Source of the DNA: Mariniphaga sp041687255
GTDB lineage: Bacteria > Bacteroidota > Bacteroidia > Bacteroidales > Prolixibacteraceae
Length of the DNA: 64,000 nucleotides
NCBI GenBank assembly: GCA_041687255.1
Contig: JAWLCL010000001.1
Location: forward strand, 372,001 to 436,000
Direction: 5' to 3'
The notes under the pieces were generated by a model that searched no databases, had not been told where the DNA came from, and saw only the letters and a list, made by a program, of their open reading frames with translations. A program made the translations under genes and the position numbers. Below, piece by piece: positions 1 to 8,256 of the stretch; position 1 is the first letter of the stretch; each line of letters starts with the position of its first letter.

Positions 1-1
1 G

Positions 2-964
2 GTGTATGGGAACATTCTTCGAAACAATACCTATCCGGTATCGGTAAGTTCGGAAAGAGTCTTCCAGGCTATTGCCACAATTGACTATGCAAAAAAAATT
101 GGTGCCAAATACATTGCTCATGGCAGTACCGGCGCTGGCAATGATCAGGTAAGGTTTGACCTTACTTTCCAGGTTCTTGCTCCCGATATCGAAATTGTTA
201 CCCCTATTCGCGATTTGTCGCTCAGCCGGCAGGAAGAGATTGATTATTTAAAAAAGTACAATGTAAGTGCCAATTTTGAAAAAATGCAGTATTCCATCAA
301 TCAGGGAATCTGGGGCACCAGTGTTGGCGGGAAGGAGACACTTACTTCCGACAAAGGCCTTCCTGATGAAGCCTATCCAAGCAGGCTCGAAGAACAAGAA
401 GAGAAAATGGTAGCACTGGGATTTGAAAAAGGGGAGCTGAAAACAATCGATGGGAAATCGTTTGCCAATGGTCCGGAAGCTATACAGGCACTGGAAAAAA
501 TAGCTTCAAAATATGCCATCGGCCGCGATATACATGTGGGAGATACTATAATTGGCATTAAGGGACGTGTAGGTTTTGAAGCTGCAGCTCCGTTAATAAT
601 AATTAAAGCCCACCACTTGCTTGAGAAGCATACCTTAACCAAATGGCAGGCATATTGGAAGGAACAACTGTCAAATTGGTACGGCATGTTTCTTCATGAA
701 GCCATGTATCATGAGCCGGTTATGCGAAATATCGAAACCTTTTTGCAAGATTCACAGGAAAACGTTTCAGGAAAAGTATTCGTAAAGCTGAAACCATATC
801 GTTACGAATTGCAGGGTGTTGAATCGCAGCACGATTTGATGAAATCAGGATTTGGTGAGTATGGAGAAACTGTAAAAGCCTGGTCGGCCGATGATGTGAA
901 AGGATTTACAAAAATGTTGGCCAATCCGTTAAAAATATACCACACCGTGAATAAAAAAATTTAA
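2..964 (+). CDS. argG: argininosuccinate synthase, 5' end outside window
   Basis: Ligates citrulline and aspartate with ATP to argininosuccinate, the penultimate step of arginine synthesis, in the cytosol. About 320 residues are visible of a usual 400. The N-terminal ATP-pyrophosphatase loop lies before the window, so the GTG at position 2 is an internal codon and not the start. Family hallmarks present are HGSTGAGNDQVRF, the LSRQEEIDYL helix, NQGIWGTSVGG and the C-terminal region with YHEPVMRNIE. It ends 4 bp before argC, so it belongs to the arginine/proline operon. Identification is secure; only the true start is unknown. Confidence 0.95.
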   Translation: MYGNILRNNTYPVSVSSERVFQAIATIDYAKKIGAKYIAHGSTGAGNDQVRFDLTFQVLAPDIEIVTPIRDLSLSRQEEIDYLKKYNVSANFEKMQYSINQGIWGTSVGGKETLTSDKGLPDEAYPSRLEEQEEKMVALGFEKGELKTIDGKSFANGPEAIQALEKIASKYAIGRDIHVGDTIIGIKGRVGFEAAAPLIIIKAHHLLEKHTLTKWQAYWKEQLSNWYGMFLHEAMYHEPVMRNIETFLQDSQENVSGKVFVKLKPYRYELQGVESQHDLMKSGFGEYGETVKAWSADDVKGFTKMLANPLKIYHTVNKKI

Positions 965-968
965 AACG

Positions 969-1937
969 ATGATTAAAGTTGGTATAGTTGGAGGGGCAGG
1001 TTATACGGCAGGTGAACTGTTACGGATTCTTATCAATCATCCCGGGGCCGAGGTGGTGTTTGTTCAGAGTTCCAGCAGTGCAGGTAATCCGGTGTATAAA
1101 GTTCATAATGATCTAATCGGAGAAACTGACCTGCTATTTACTGATGCTTTTCCATTGAATGATGTCGATGTTGTTTTTCTGTGCATGGGGCATGGCAAAT
1201 CAAAAGAATTTATAGAGAAGAATGAGTTGCCCGCACACCTGAAGGTAGTGGATTTAAGCCACGATTATAGATTGAACAGAGAAGGCAATGATTTCTTGTA
1301 TGGGTTACCTGAGTTAAACCGTGACAGGATAAGACATTCCTCAAGAATTGCAAATCCGGGTTGTTTTGCTACCGGGATAGAACTTGCATTACTGCCGCTG
1401 GCTGCAAACAACTTAATCATTGATGAGGTGCATGTGCAGGCAATAACCGGTTCCACTGGCGCAGGGCAACAACCTACCGAAACATCTCATTTCAGCTGGC
1501 GCAGCAGCAACCTTTCAGCTTATAAAATATTTCAGCATCAGCATGAAGGAGAGATTATCCAAAGTCTTCAGCAATTACAACCCAGTTTTGGCAATGAATT
1601 TAATTTTATTCCCATACGTGGTAATCATACACGGGGCATTTTTGTGTCAGCTTACACAAGGTTTGAAGGAACACTTGAGGAGGCCAAAGATTTGTACCGT
1701 AAATTTTATGCCGTACATCCCTTTGTGTTTCTGGCTGAAGAAAATCCATCACTTAAACAGGTTGTAAACACAAATAAAGCAATTATTTACCTTGAAAGGC
1801 AACGCAATAAGTTAGTAATCATCAGCCTTACCGATAACCTGATTAAAGGTGCATCGGGGCAGGCAGTGCAAAATATGAACCTGATGTTTGGATTGGATGA
1901 GAAGTCGGGTTTGAATCTAAAACCCGTTGCATTTTAA
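969..1937 (+). CDS. argC: N-acyl-gamma-glutamyl-phosphate reductase
   Basis: NADPH-dependent reduction of N-acyl-glutamyl 5-phosphate to the semialdehyde, third step of arginine synthesis. The 322-residue protein has the Rossmann start VGIVGGAGYTAGEL, the catalytic cysteine in NPGCFATG (Cys132) and the HTRGIF histidine segment. It starts 4 bp after argG and is followed after 70 bp by argD. The neighbouring transcarbamylase carries the succinyl-specific proline, so the natural substrate is probably N-succinyl-glutamyl phosphate, as in Bacteroides. That acyl preference is inferred from context and not from ArgC itself. Confidence 0.95.
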   Translation: MIKVGIVGGAGYTAGELLRILINHPGAEVVFVQSSSSAGNPVYKVHNDLIGETDLLFTDAFPLNDVDVVFLCMGHGKSKEFIEKNELPAHLKVVDLSHDYRLNREGNDFLYGLPELNRDRIRHSSRIANPGCFATGIELALLPLAANNLIIDEVHVQAITGSTGAGQQPTETSHFSWRSSNLSAYKIFQHQHEGEIIQSLQQLQPSFGNEFNFIPIRGNHTRGIFVSAYTRFEGTLEEAKDLYRKFYAVHPFVFLAEENPSLKQVVNTNKAIIYLERQRNKLVIISLTDNLIKGASGQAVQNMNLMFGLDEKSGLNLKPVAF

Positions 1938-2007
1938 TTTTTGCACCGGATTATAAAGGGAAAAGAAAAATTGAGCCTGAAAAGGCATCAGCCAAAATAA
2001 AAGTTTT

Positions 2008-3159
2008 ATGAAATTATTTGACGTATATCCGCTTTTTGATATCACTCCGGTAGAAGCTTCCGGCTGCTATGTCCGGGATTCCGAAGGAAACAAATACCTT
2101 GATTTGTATGGTGGTCATGCAGTGATTTCTATCGGGCACAGCCACCCTCACTACGTTTCATTAATTTCATATCAACTTTCTGAAATTGGTTTTTACAGCA
2201 ATTCCATCCAAAACCCATTGCAGCAGGAGTTGGCCAATAAGCTGGGTAACCTTTCGGGTTATCCCGATTATCAGCTTTTCCTTTGCAACTCCGGAGCAGA
2301 AGCGAACGAAAATGCCATAAAACTTGCTTCATTTGTTACAGGCCGTAAAAAATTTATAAGCTACAGGAAAGGTTTCCACGGACGCACATCGGCTGCCGTG
2401 GCTTTAACTGATAATCCAAAGATAATTGCTCCGGTTAATGAAACCGGCAACTCAATTATTCTTCCTTTTAATGATTTGGATGCTACTGAAACGGAATTAA
2501 AAACCGGTGAAGTAGCCGCTGTAATTATTGAAGGCATTCAGGGAATTGGTGGAATTAATATTCCTGAGCAGCAGTTTTTGGAAGGTTTGAAAAAACTAAC
2601 CGAAAAATACGGTAGCCTGCTGATTCTCGATGAAATCCAATCGGGTTACGGACGAAGCGGTCGTTTTTTTGCCCACCAGTTTACTTCGGTAAAGCCTGAT
2701 ATTATTACAGTGGCAAAGGGTATGGGAAATGGTTTTCCAATTGGAGGAGCATTGATTCACCCCGACATAAAACCATGGCCGGGGATGCTGGGGACAACTT
2801 TTGGCGGCAATCATCTGGCTTGTGCTGCAGGTATTGCAGTTCTTGACGTAATGGAGGAAGAGAACCTTATTTCAAATGCCGCGGAGGTGGGTGATTACAT
2901 CATGAACAAGCTTTCTCTGATAAATGGTAATATCAAGATTCGGGGTAAGGGATTGATGATAGGGATTGAACTGGATAGCCCGATAACCGTATTAAGAAAA
3001 AAACTGTTGTTCAACTATAAAATATTTACAGGTGTGTCGGGAAGTAACATCATTCGTTTACTTCCTCCATTAAGCCTAAAGAAAGAGGAGGCTGATTATT
3101 TTTTAGATGCATTTGCAGAAGCATTTGAGAAAGATTCCCCATCTTTAAATGTTAATTAA
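2008..3159 (+). CDS. argD: N-acylornithine (probably N-succinylornithine) aminotransferase
   Basis: PLP-dependent class III aminotransferase converting N-acyl-glutamate semialdehyde to N-acylornithine with glutamate as donor. The 383-residue protein shows CNSGAEANENAIK (phosphate binding), ILDEIQSGYGRSG (the aspartate that contacts the pyridine ring) and ITVAKGMGNG with the Schiff-base lysine at about residue 237. It lies between argC and proC in the operon. Class III enzymes differ little in sequence between acetyl and succinyl substrates; the succinyl assignment rests on the argF' gene four positions downstream. Confidence 0.93.
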   Translation: MKLFDVYPLFDITPVEASGCYVRDSEGNKYLDLYGGHAVISIGHSHPHYVSLISYQLSEIGFYSNSIQNPLQQELANKLGNLSGYPDYQLFLCNSGAEANENAIKLASFVTGRKKFISYRKGFHGRTSAAVALTDNPKIIAPVNETGNSIILPFNDLDATETELKTGEVAAVIIEGIQGIGGINIPEQQFLEGLKKLTEKYGSLLILDEIQSGYGRSGRFFAHQFTSVKPDIITVAKGMGNGFPIGGALIHPDIKPWPGMLGTTFGGNHLACAAGIAVLDVMEEENLISNAAEVGDYIMNKLSLINGNIKIRGKGLMIGIELDSPITVLRKKLLFNYKIFTGVSGSNIIRLLPPLSLKKEEADYFLDAFAEAFEKDSPSLNVN

Positions 3160-3170
3160 CCGGATAAGAA

Positions 3171-3977
3171 ATGCAAAATAAGAAAATTGGAATTATAGGA
3201 GTTGGAAACATGGGTGGGGCAATCGTGCTAGGATTGCTAAAGTCGGGCTTTGTTAAAGCCGGCGATATATATGTTTCCGATCGTAAGGAGAATGTTTTAA
3301 AGGAGATGAAGGAAAGAGGAGTACATGCCTCAGAAGATAATTTGTTGACTGCCCGTCAGGCTGATGTGTTAATAGTAGCGGTAAAACCTTATCATATTGA
3401 GCATGTTCTTGAAGATATAAAACCTGCACTGGACCCGGACAAAATCCTGATATCTATAGTTGCCGGAGTTGGCATTGACGAACTGTCTCAAATGGCAGGA
3501 AGCAAGATACCGATATTCAGGGTAATGCCCAATACGGCAATTGCCTTGCAGGAATCACTGACATGTATTTCGGCAAATGGTAGAACGGCAGCACATCGCG
3601 ATTATGTGATCGAGCTTTTTGATAAGCTGGGGAAAACCATTGAAATTCCCGAGGAGTTGATGGCAGCTGCCACCGTTCTTTCATCCTGCGGAATCGCTTA
3701 TGCTTTACGTTATATCAGAGCGGCCATGCAGGGGGGTATTGAAATCGGTTTCGGTGCAGAAATGGCTCAGTTTATCACAGCCCAGACTGTAAAAGGTGCA
3801 ACAGAGCTAATACTTCAAACGGGGCATCATCCTGAGCGGGAAATTGATAAAGTAACCACCCCAAGAGGAGTTACCATCACCGGGTTAAATGAAATGGAAC
3901 ATAAGGGTTTCAGTTCATCGCTGATTCAGGGAGTTTTGGCATCCTATAAAAAAATTGAGAAAGATTTGAAAAAATAG
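3171..3977 (+). CDS. proC: pyrroline-5-carboxylate reductase
   Basis: Reduces delta-1-pyrroline-5-carboxylate to proline with NAD(P)H. The 268-residue length is typical. The nucleotide-binding loop is IGIIGVGNMGGAI at the N terminus, VMPNTAIALQES follows near residue 120, and the C-terminal helical domain ends with the signature TTPRGVTITGLNEME. It sits 11 bp after argD and 3 bp before proB, so the three proline genes are embedded inside the arginine operon. Both pathways start from glutamate phosphorylation and reduction, which may explain joint expression. Confidence 0.96.
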   Translation: MQNKKIGIIGVGNMGGAIVLGLLKSGFVKAGDIYVSDRKENVLKEMKERGVHASEDNLLTARQADVLIVAVKPYHIEHVLEDIKPALDPDKILISIVAGVGIDELSQMAGSKIPIFRVMPNTAIALQESLTCISANGRTAAHRDYVIELFDKLGKTIEIPEELMAAATVLSSCGIAYALRYIRAAMQGGIEIGFGAEMAQFITAQTVKGATELILQTGHHPEREIDKVTTPRGVTITGLNEMEHKGFSSSLIQGVLASYKKIEKDLKK

Positions 3978-3980
3978 TTC

Positions 3981-5081
3981 GTGCATTTCAGGTACAGTAA
4001 AATAACGGTAAAGATTGGCAGCAATGTATTGGCAAAAGCCGATGGAACGCTTAACGTTTCAAGGATTGCCCATTTGGTTGACCAGATAGCTTTCCTGCAC
4101 AAGAACGGGGTTGAGGTAATTCTTGTTTCTTCAGGTGCAGTGGCAGCCGGCAGAGCTGTTATGGAGCCCATAAAAAAAACAGATTCAGTGTCAAAGCGGC
4201 AACTCTGGGCTGCACTGGGGCAGGTGAAACTCATCAGCCGCTATTCCGATTTCTTTAATGAACATGGCCTTACCTGTGCGCAGGTACTTACCACCAAGGA
4301 GAACTTTTCAAGCCGCAGGCACTACCTGAATATGAAAAATTGTATGAATACCCTTCTTGAAAACAAGGTTATTCCAATTGTTAATGAGAACGATACGATA
4401 TCCGTCACCGAATTGATGTTCACCGACAATGATGAACTTTCAGGATTGATGGCTTCAATGGTGAATTCCGAGGCTTTGATAATACTGAGTAATGTCGATG
4501 GTGTTTTTACGGCTCACCCCGGCACTGCTAATGCGCAATTAATTCAAAAGGTAAGCATCAATGATCCGGAACCTGAACATGCCATTTCCGGAACTCAGTC
4601 GGAGTTTGGACGGGGGGGGATGCTCACTAAGTTCAGAATTGCCAAAAAACTGGCCAGGGATGGTATTAGCGTACATTTGGCAAATGGCATGAAAGAAAAT
4701 GTTCTGTCGGATATACTCGCCGGTGAGGAGCCATCAGGTCATACCTGGTTCGAGCCTGCTCCAAAACTTCCCAGTGGAGTAAAAAAATGGATTGCCTATT
4801 CCGATGGCTTTGCAAAAGGAAAAGTTATCGTGAACAAAGGAGCAGCTGATGCTTTAAAATCGGAAAAAGCAGTGAGCCTTTTGCCGGTTGGAGTTGTTAC
4901 CATTGAAAATGAGTTCAGAAAGGGTGATTTGATAAAAATTATGGATCAGTCGGGAAATTCAATTGGGCTTGGCAAGGCTCAGTATGGTTCAGACAGGTTG
5001 AAAACCGGAGCTCCTGCCGAAAAGTTGAAAGCACTGGTGCATTATGATTACCTTTACATTGAACGACCAACAAAAAGTTAA
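3981..5081 (+). CDS. proB: glutamate 5-kinase with C-terminal PUA domain
   Basis: Phosphorylates glutamate to gamma-glutamyl phosphate, the committed and usually proline-inhibited step of proline synthesis. The amino-acid kinase domain covers roughly residues 1-255, with ILVSSGAVAAGR, IPIVNENDTISVTEL and SNVDGVFT. A PUA domain follows from about residue 275, so this is the long two-domain form (366 residues). The start is GTG, three bases after the proC stop. That tight spacing and the KITVKIGSN motif right after it support this start. Confidence 0.95.
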   Translation: MHFRYSKITVKIGSNVLAKADGTLNVSRIAHLVDQIAFLHKNGVEVILVSSGAVAAGRAVMEPIKKTDSVSKRQLWAALGQVKLISRYSDFFNEHGLTCAQVLTTKENFSSRRHYLNMKNCMNTLLENKVIPIVNENDTISVTELMFTDNDELSGLMASMVNSEALIILSNVDGVFTAHPGTANAQLIQKVSINDPEPEHAISGTQSEFGRGGMLTKFRIAKKLARDGISVHLANGMKENVLSDILAGEEPSGHTWFEPAPKLPSGVKKWIAYSDGFAKGKVIVNKGAADALKSEKAVSLLPVGVVTIENEFRKGDLIKIMDQSGNSIGLGKAQYGSDRLKTGAPAEKLKALVHYDYLYIERPTKS

Positions 5082-5082
5082 G

Positions 5083-6333
5083 ATGATTATAGAAAAACAA
5101 CTGAAACAAATACTGGAGGCCTCGCGGAAGCTTAATCTTGTAACAGAAGATACCATTAAAAATATCCTGCTGGATTTGGCCGCAGAGGCTGAAGCGGGAA
5201 TCGGTTTTATTCTCGATGAAAACCTGAAGGATTTGGAACGGATGGATACAGAAAATCCAAAATTCGACCGGCTGAAACTCACTAAAGAACGTATTGAAAA
5301 CATTGCTGCCGACATTCGTAATGTGGCCGGTATGGAGAGTCCGGTAGGAAAAATCTTGAAAGAAACTGTCCGCCCCAACGGATTAAACATTAAAAAGGTC
5401 ACCGTTCCTTTTGGAGTAATCGGTATTATATATGAAGCTCGTCCCAATGTTACTTTCGATGTGTTTTCCCTATGCCTGAAGTCGGGAAATGCATGTGTGC
5501 TCAAAGGAGGCAGCGACGCAATTCATTCAAATGCCGCCATTGTGGGTATTATAAAAAAGGTACTGAAAAAGCATAACCTCGATGAAAATACAGTTGTGCT
5601 TTTACCTGCCGGGAGAGAGGAAACCTTTGAAATGCTCAAGGCGCATGGATACATCGATTTGATAATACCACGCGGAAGCCAGAGCCTGATAAACTTTGTA
5701 CGTGAGAATGCAACAATCCCGGTAATTGAAACCGGTGCCGGCATTTGCCATACCTATTTCGATGAGTTTGGTGACGCCGAAAAAGGAGCTGAAATCATCT
5801 TTAATGCAAAAACGCGGCGGCCGTCGGTTTGCAATGCGCTCGACTGCCTGGTTATACACCGGGAGCGCCTGAGTGAATTGCCTGCTTTTGGCAAGAGACT
5901 TTCTGAGGCGGAAGTTGTGATATACGCAGATAAACCTGCTTACAATGTGCTGAAAGAAAACTACCCGGAGCAGCTGCTTTTTCCTGCAACTGAAGATTCA
6001 TTTGGCACCGAATTTCTTTCTTTGAAAATGGCAGTGAAAACCGTGGAATCATTCGAAGAAGCCATTTGGCAAATTAACAGCAATTCTTCAAAGCACAGCG
6101 AAGCCATAATATCTGAAGACCGGCATCGGATTGAAACCTTCCGGAAACTGATAGATGCTTCCTCTGTATATTCAAACGTTTCCACAGCCTTCACCGATGG
6201 CGCACAATTCGGACTCGGTGCAGAAATAGGTATCAGCACCCAGAAGCTTCATGCCAGGGGCCCTATGGCGCTGGAAGAACTTACCAGCTACAAATGGATC
6301 ATTGAAGGCGATGGGCAGATCAGACCTAAGTAA
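5083..6333 (+). CDS. proA: gamma-glutamyl phosphate reductase
   Basis: Reduces gamma-glutamyl phosphate to glutamate-5-semialdehyde with NADPH. I chose the ATG at 5083 because it lies 1 bp after the proB stop and gives MIIEKQLKQI, the usual beginning; an upstream in-frame start would overlap proB by 38 bp. The product is 416 residues. The catalytic cysteine is in RRPSVCNALD (about Cys250), and YEARPNVTFDV and the C-terminal LHARGPMALEELTSYKW are family signatures. It completes the proC-proB-proA set. Confidence 0.96.
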   Translation: MIIEKQLKQILEASRKLNLVTEDTIKNILLDLAAEAEAGIGFILDENLKDLERMDTENPKFDRLKLTKERIENIAADIRNVAGMESPVGKILKETVRPNGLNIKKVTVPFGVIGIIYEARPNVTFDVFSLCLKSGNACVLKGGSDAIHSNAAIVGIIKKVLKKHNLDENTVVLLPAGREETFEMLKAHGYIDLIIPRGSQSLINFVRENATIPVIETGAGICHTYFDEFGDAEKGAEIIFNAKTRRPSVCNALDCLVIHRERLSELPAFGKRLSEAEVVIYADKPAYNVLKENYPEQLLFPATEDSFGTEFLSLKMAVKTVESFEEAIWQINSNSSKHSEAIISEDRHRIETFRKLIDASSVYSNVSTAFTDGAQFGLGAEIGISTQKLHARGPMALEELTSYKWIIEGDGQIRPK

Positions 6334-6371
6334 GCATTAAGAAGATAAATAGTATAAAATTTATAATTTTT

Positions 6372-7319
6372 ATGAAACAATTTACTTCAGTAAAAGATAT
6401 TCCCGATTTAAAAAAGGCAGTTGAACTGGCCCTGGATATAAAAAAGAACCGTTTTGCCTATCAGCACCTGGGTAAAAATAAAACAATGATACTTTTATTC
6501 TTTAATTCCAGCTTGCGGACCCGTTTAAGTACCCAAAAAGCGGCCATGAATCTTGGCATGAATACAATGGTGCTGAATGTCGGGGAAGACGGATGGCAAA
6601 TGGAATCGGAACTTGGAGTGGTAATGGATGGCGATAAGCCTGAACATTTGCTGGAAGCTATCCCGGTAATTGGAAAGTACTGTGATGTAATTGGTGTCAG
6701 GGCTTTTGCACGGTTTAAGAACAGGGATGATGATTATGCTGAAAAAATACTTAACCAGTTTGTAAAATATGCTGGTGTCCCTGTGGTGAGTATGGAGGGT
6801 GCAACCCGTCATCCGCTGCAAAGTTATGCCGACCTTGTTACAATCGAGGAGTTCAAAAAAACAGAACGGCCCAAAGTGGTGCTTACCTGGGCGCCGCACC
6901 CAAGAGCGCTGCCCCAGGCAGTTGCCAATTCATTTTTGGAATGGATGCGTGAAACCGACTATGAATTAGTGGTGACGCATCCTGAAGGCTATGAACTGGC
7001 ACCTCAGTTTATGGGCGACTTAAATGTAGAGTACGATCAACAGAAAGCTTTTGAAGGTGCCGATTTTATTTATGCCAAAAACTGGTCGTCTTACAACAGT
7101 TACGGGCAAATCCTTTCCAAAGATTTGGGATGGACTGTCGATGAGGAAAAAATGGCGCTTACAAACAATGCTAAATTTATGCATTGCCTGCCGGTGCGGC
7201 GTAATGTAATAGTTTCCGATGGCGTAATCGATGGTTCTTCCTCCATTGTGGTGGAACAGGCTGCCAATCGTGAAGTTACTGCTCAGGCTGTCCTGAAAAT
7301 GATGCTGGAATCGTTTTAA
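6372..7319 (+). CDS. argF': N-succinylornithine carbamoyltransferase
   Basis: Transfers a carbamoyl group to N-succinylornithine, giving N-succinylcitrulline, the variant arginine route known from Bacteroides fragilis. The 315-residue protein has the carbamoyl-phosphate loop as SSLRTRLST (ornithine enzymes have STRT), plus HPLQSYAD and HCLPVRRNV. In the substrate loop DGDKPEH the proline is residue 90. In the published structures Pro90 marks the B. fragilis succinyl enzyme, whereas the Xanthomonas acetyl enzyme has Glu92 there. It ends the arginine/proline run. The remaining genes (argA-type, argB, deacylase, argH) are not in the window. Confidence 0.92.
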   Translation: MKQFTSVKDIPDLKKAVELALDIKKNRFAYQHLGKNKTMILLFFNSSLRTRLSTQKAAMNLGMNTMVLNVGEDGWQMESELGVVMDGDKPEHLLEAIPVIGKYCDVIGVRAFARFKNRDDDYAEKILNQFVKYAGVPVVSMEGATRHPLQSYADLVTIEEFKKTERPKVVLTWAPHPRALPQAVANSFLEWMRETDYELVVTHPEGYELAPQFMGDLNVEYDQQKAFEGADFIYAKNWSSYNSYGQILSKDLGWTVDEEKMALTNNAKFMHCLPVRRNVIVSDGVIDGSSSIVVEQAANREVTAQAVLKMMLESF

Positions 7320-7328
7320 TTCATCAGT

Positions 7329-8255
7329 ATGTTAATTCATGGAATTATACCTCCTGTAGCAACGCCTCTTTTAAGCGACAGTGAAATCGATGAAAATGGA
7401 CTGGAGCACCTTATAAACCATCTTATCGAAGGTGGAGTGCATGGATTGTTTCTGTTGGGTACAACGGGTGAGGGTACCAGTCTGAGTTATGAGCTTCGCA
7501 AGGAATTTGTTCAAAAAGCCTGCCGGCTGGTAAATAAGAAAGTACCGGTGCTGGCAGGCATTACCGATACGGTGTTTGAAAATTCATTAAAAATGGCTGA
7601 AGTGTATAAGGATGCAGGCGCCGATGTACTTGTTCTGGCACCTCCTTATTACAACCCGGTGACTCAGCCTGAAGTGCAGCATTACCTCGAGGAAATGGTC
7701 CCGCAACTGCCCCTGCCGTTTCTTTTATATAATATACCTTCGCATACCAAAATTCACCTGACAGTGAATTTGGTTAAACATGCCAAAGAATTGGGCGCAT
7801 TAGGAATAAAAGACAGTTCGGGCGATATAACACACATGTTATCACTCGTTGAAGCATTTAAAGATTCGCCCGAATTTGCAATTTTAACAGGCACAGAAAT
7901 TCATATTTCAGATGCCCTTTCATACGGTGCTCATGGAGCAGTTCCCGGTGGAGCCAATATTTTTCCGCAACTGTACGTCGATTATTACAATGCAGTTGTA
8001 ACCCGGGATTATGAGAAAATTGAATTTTTTAGAAAAATAGTACTGAAAATAAACAGTAAGCTTTATAACTTTGGGCCGATGCCTTCCGGAATCATTATGG
8101 GCATTAAGGCGGCCCTGGAGGTACTCGATATATGTAACGGGTATGTTGCACATCCGTTGCGGGCATTTGACAACAAAACATTTGCAGAATTTAAAAAGTT
8201 TTTAATTGAACTAAAGCAATATATAGAAAAAGAGCATTACACCGAACCTGAATAG
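7329..8255 (+). CDS. DapA-family class I aldolase, substrate unknown
   Basis: TIM-barrel pyruvate-dependent lyase of the dihydrodipicolinate synthase/N-acetylneuraminate lyase superfamily, 308 residues. The family residues are visible: GTTGEG near residue 44, the proton-relay tyrosine in LYNIP (about 134) and the Schiff-base lysine in GIKDSSGD (about 161). The arginine that binds aspartate semialdehyde in true DapA (Arg138 in E. coli, motif YNVPxRT) is a histidine here (YNIPSHT), so lysine biosynthesis is unlikely. It starts 9 bp after argF' and ends 1 bp before a solute symporter, with a sialidase-like protein next. A sugar-acid aldolase, for example of the sialate lyase type, is the better guess; the substrate is inferred only. 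Confidence 0.8.
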   Translation: MLIHGIIPPVATPLLSDSEIDENGLEHLINHLIEGGVHGLFLLGTTGEGTSLSYELRKEFVQKACRLVNKKVPVLAGITDTVFENSLKMAEVYKDAGADVLVLAPPYYNPVTQPEVQHYLEEMVPQLPLPFLLYNIPSHTKIHLTVNLVKHAKELGALGIKDSSGDITHMLSLVEAFKDSPEFAILTGTEIHISDALSYGAHGAVPGGANIFPQLYVDYYNAVVTRDYEKIEFFRKIVLKINSKLYNFGPMPSGIIMGIKAALEVLDICNGYVAHPLRAFDNKTFAEFKKFLIELKQYIEKEHYTEPE

Positions 8256-8256
8256 T

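Noticed and set aside
7329..8255. Annotation as lysine-pathway dapA
   Set aside because: The key arginine of YNVPxRT is histidine and the neighbours are sugar-type genes, so the lysine role is not supported.
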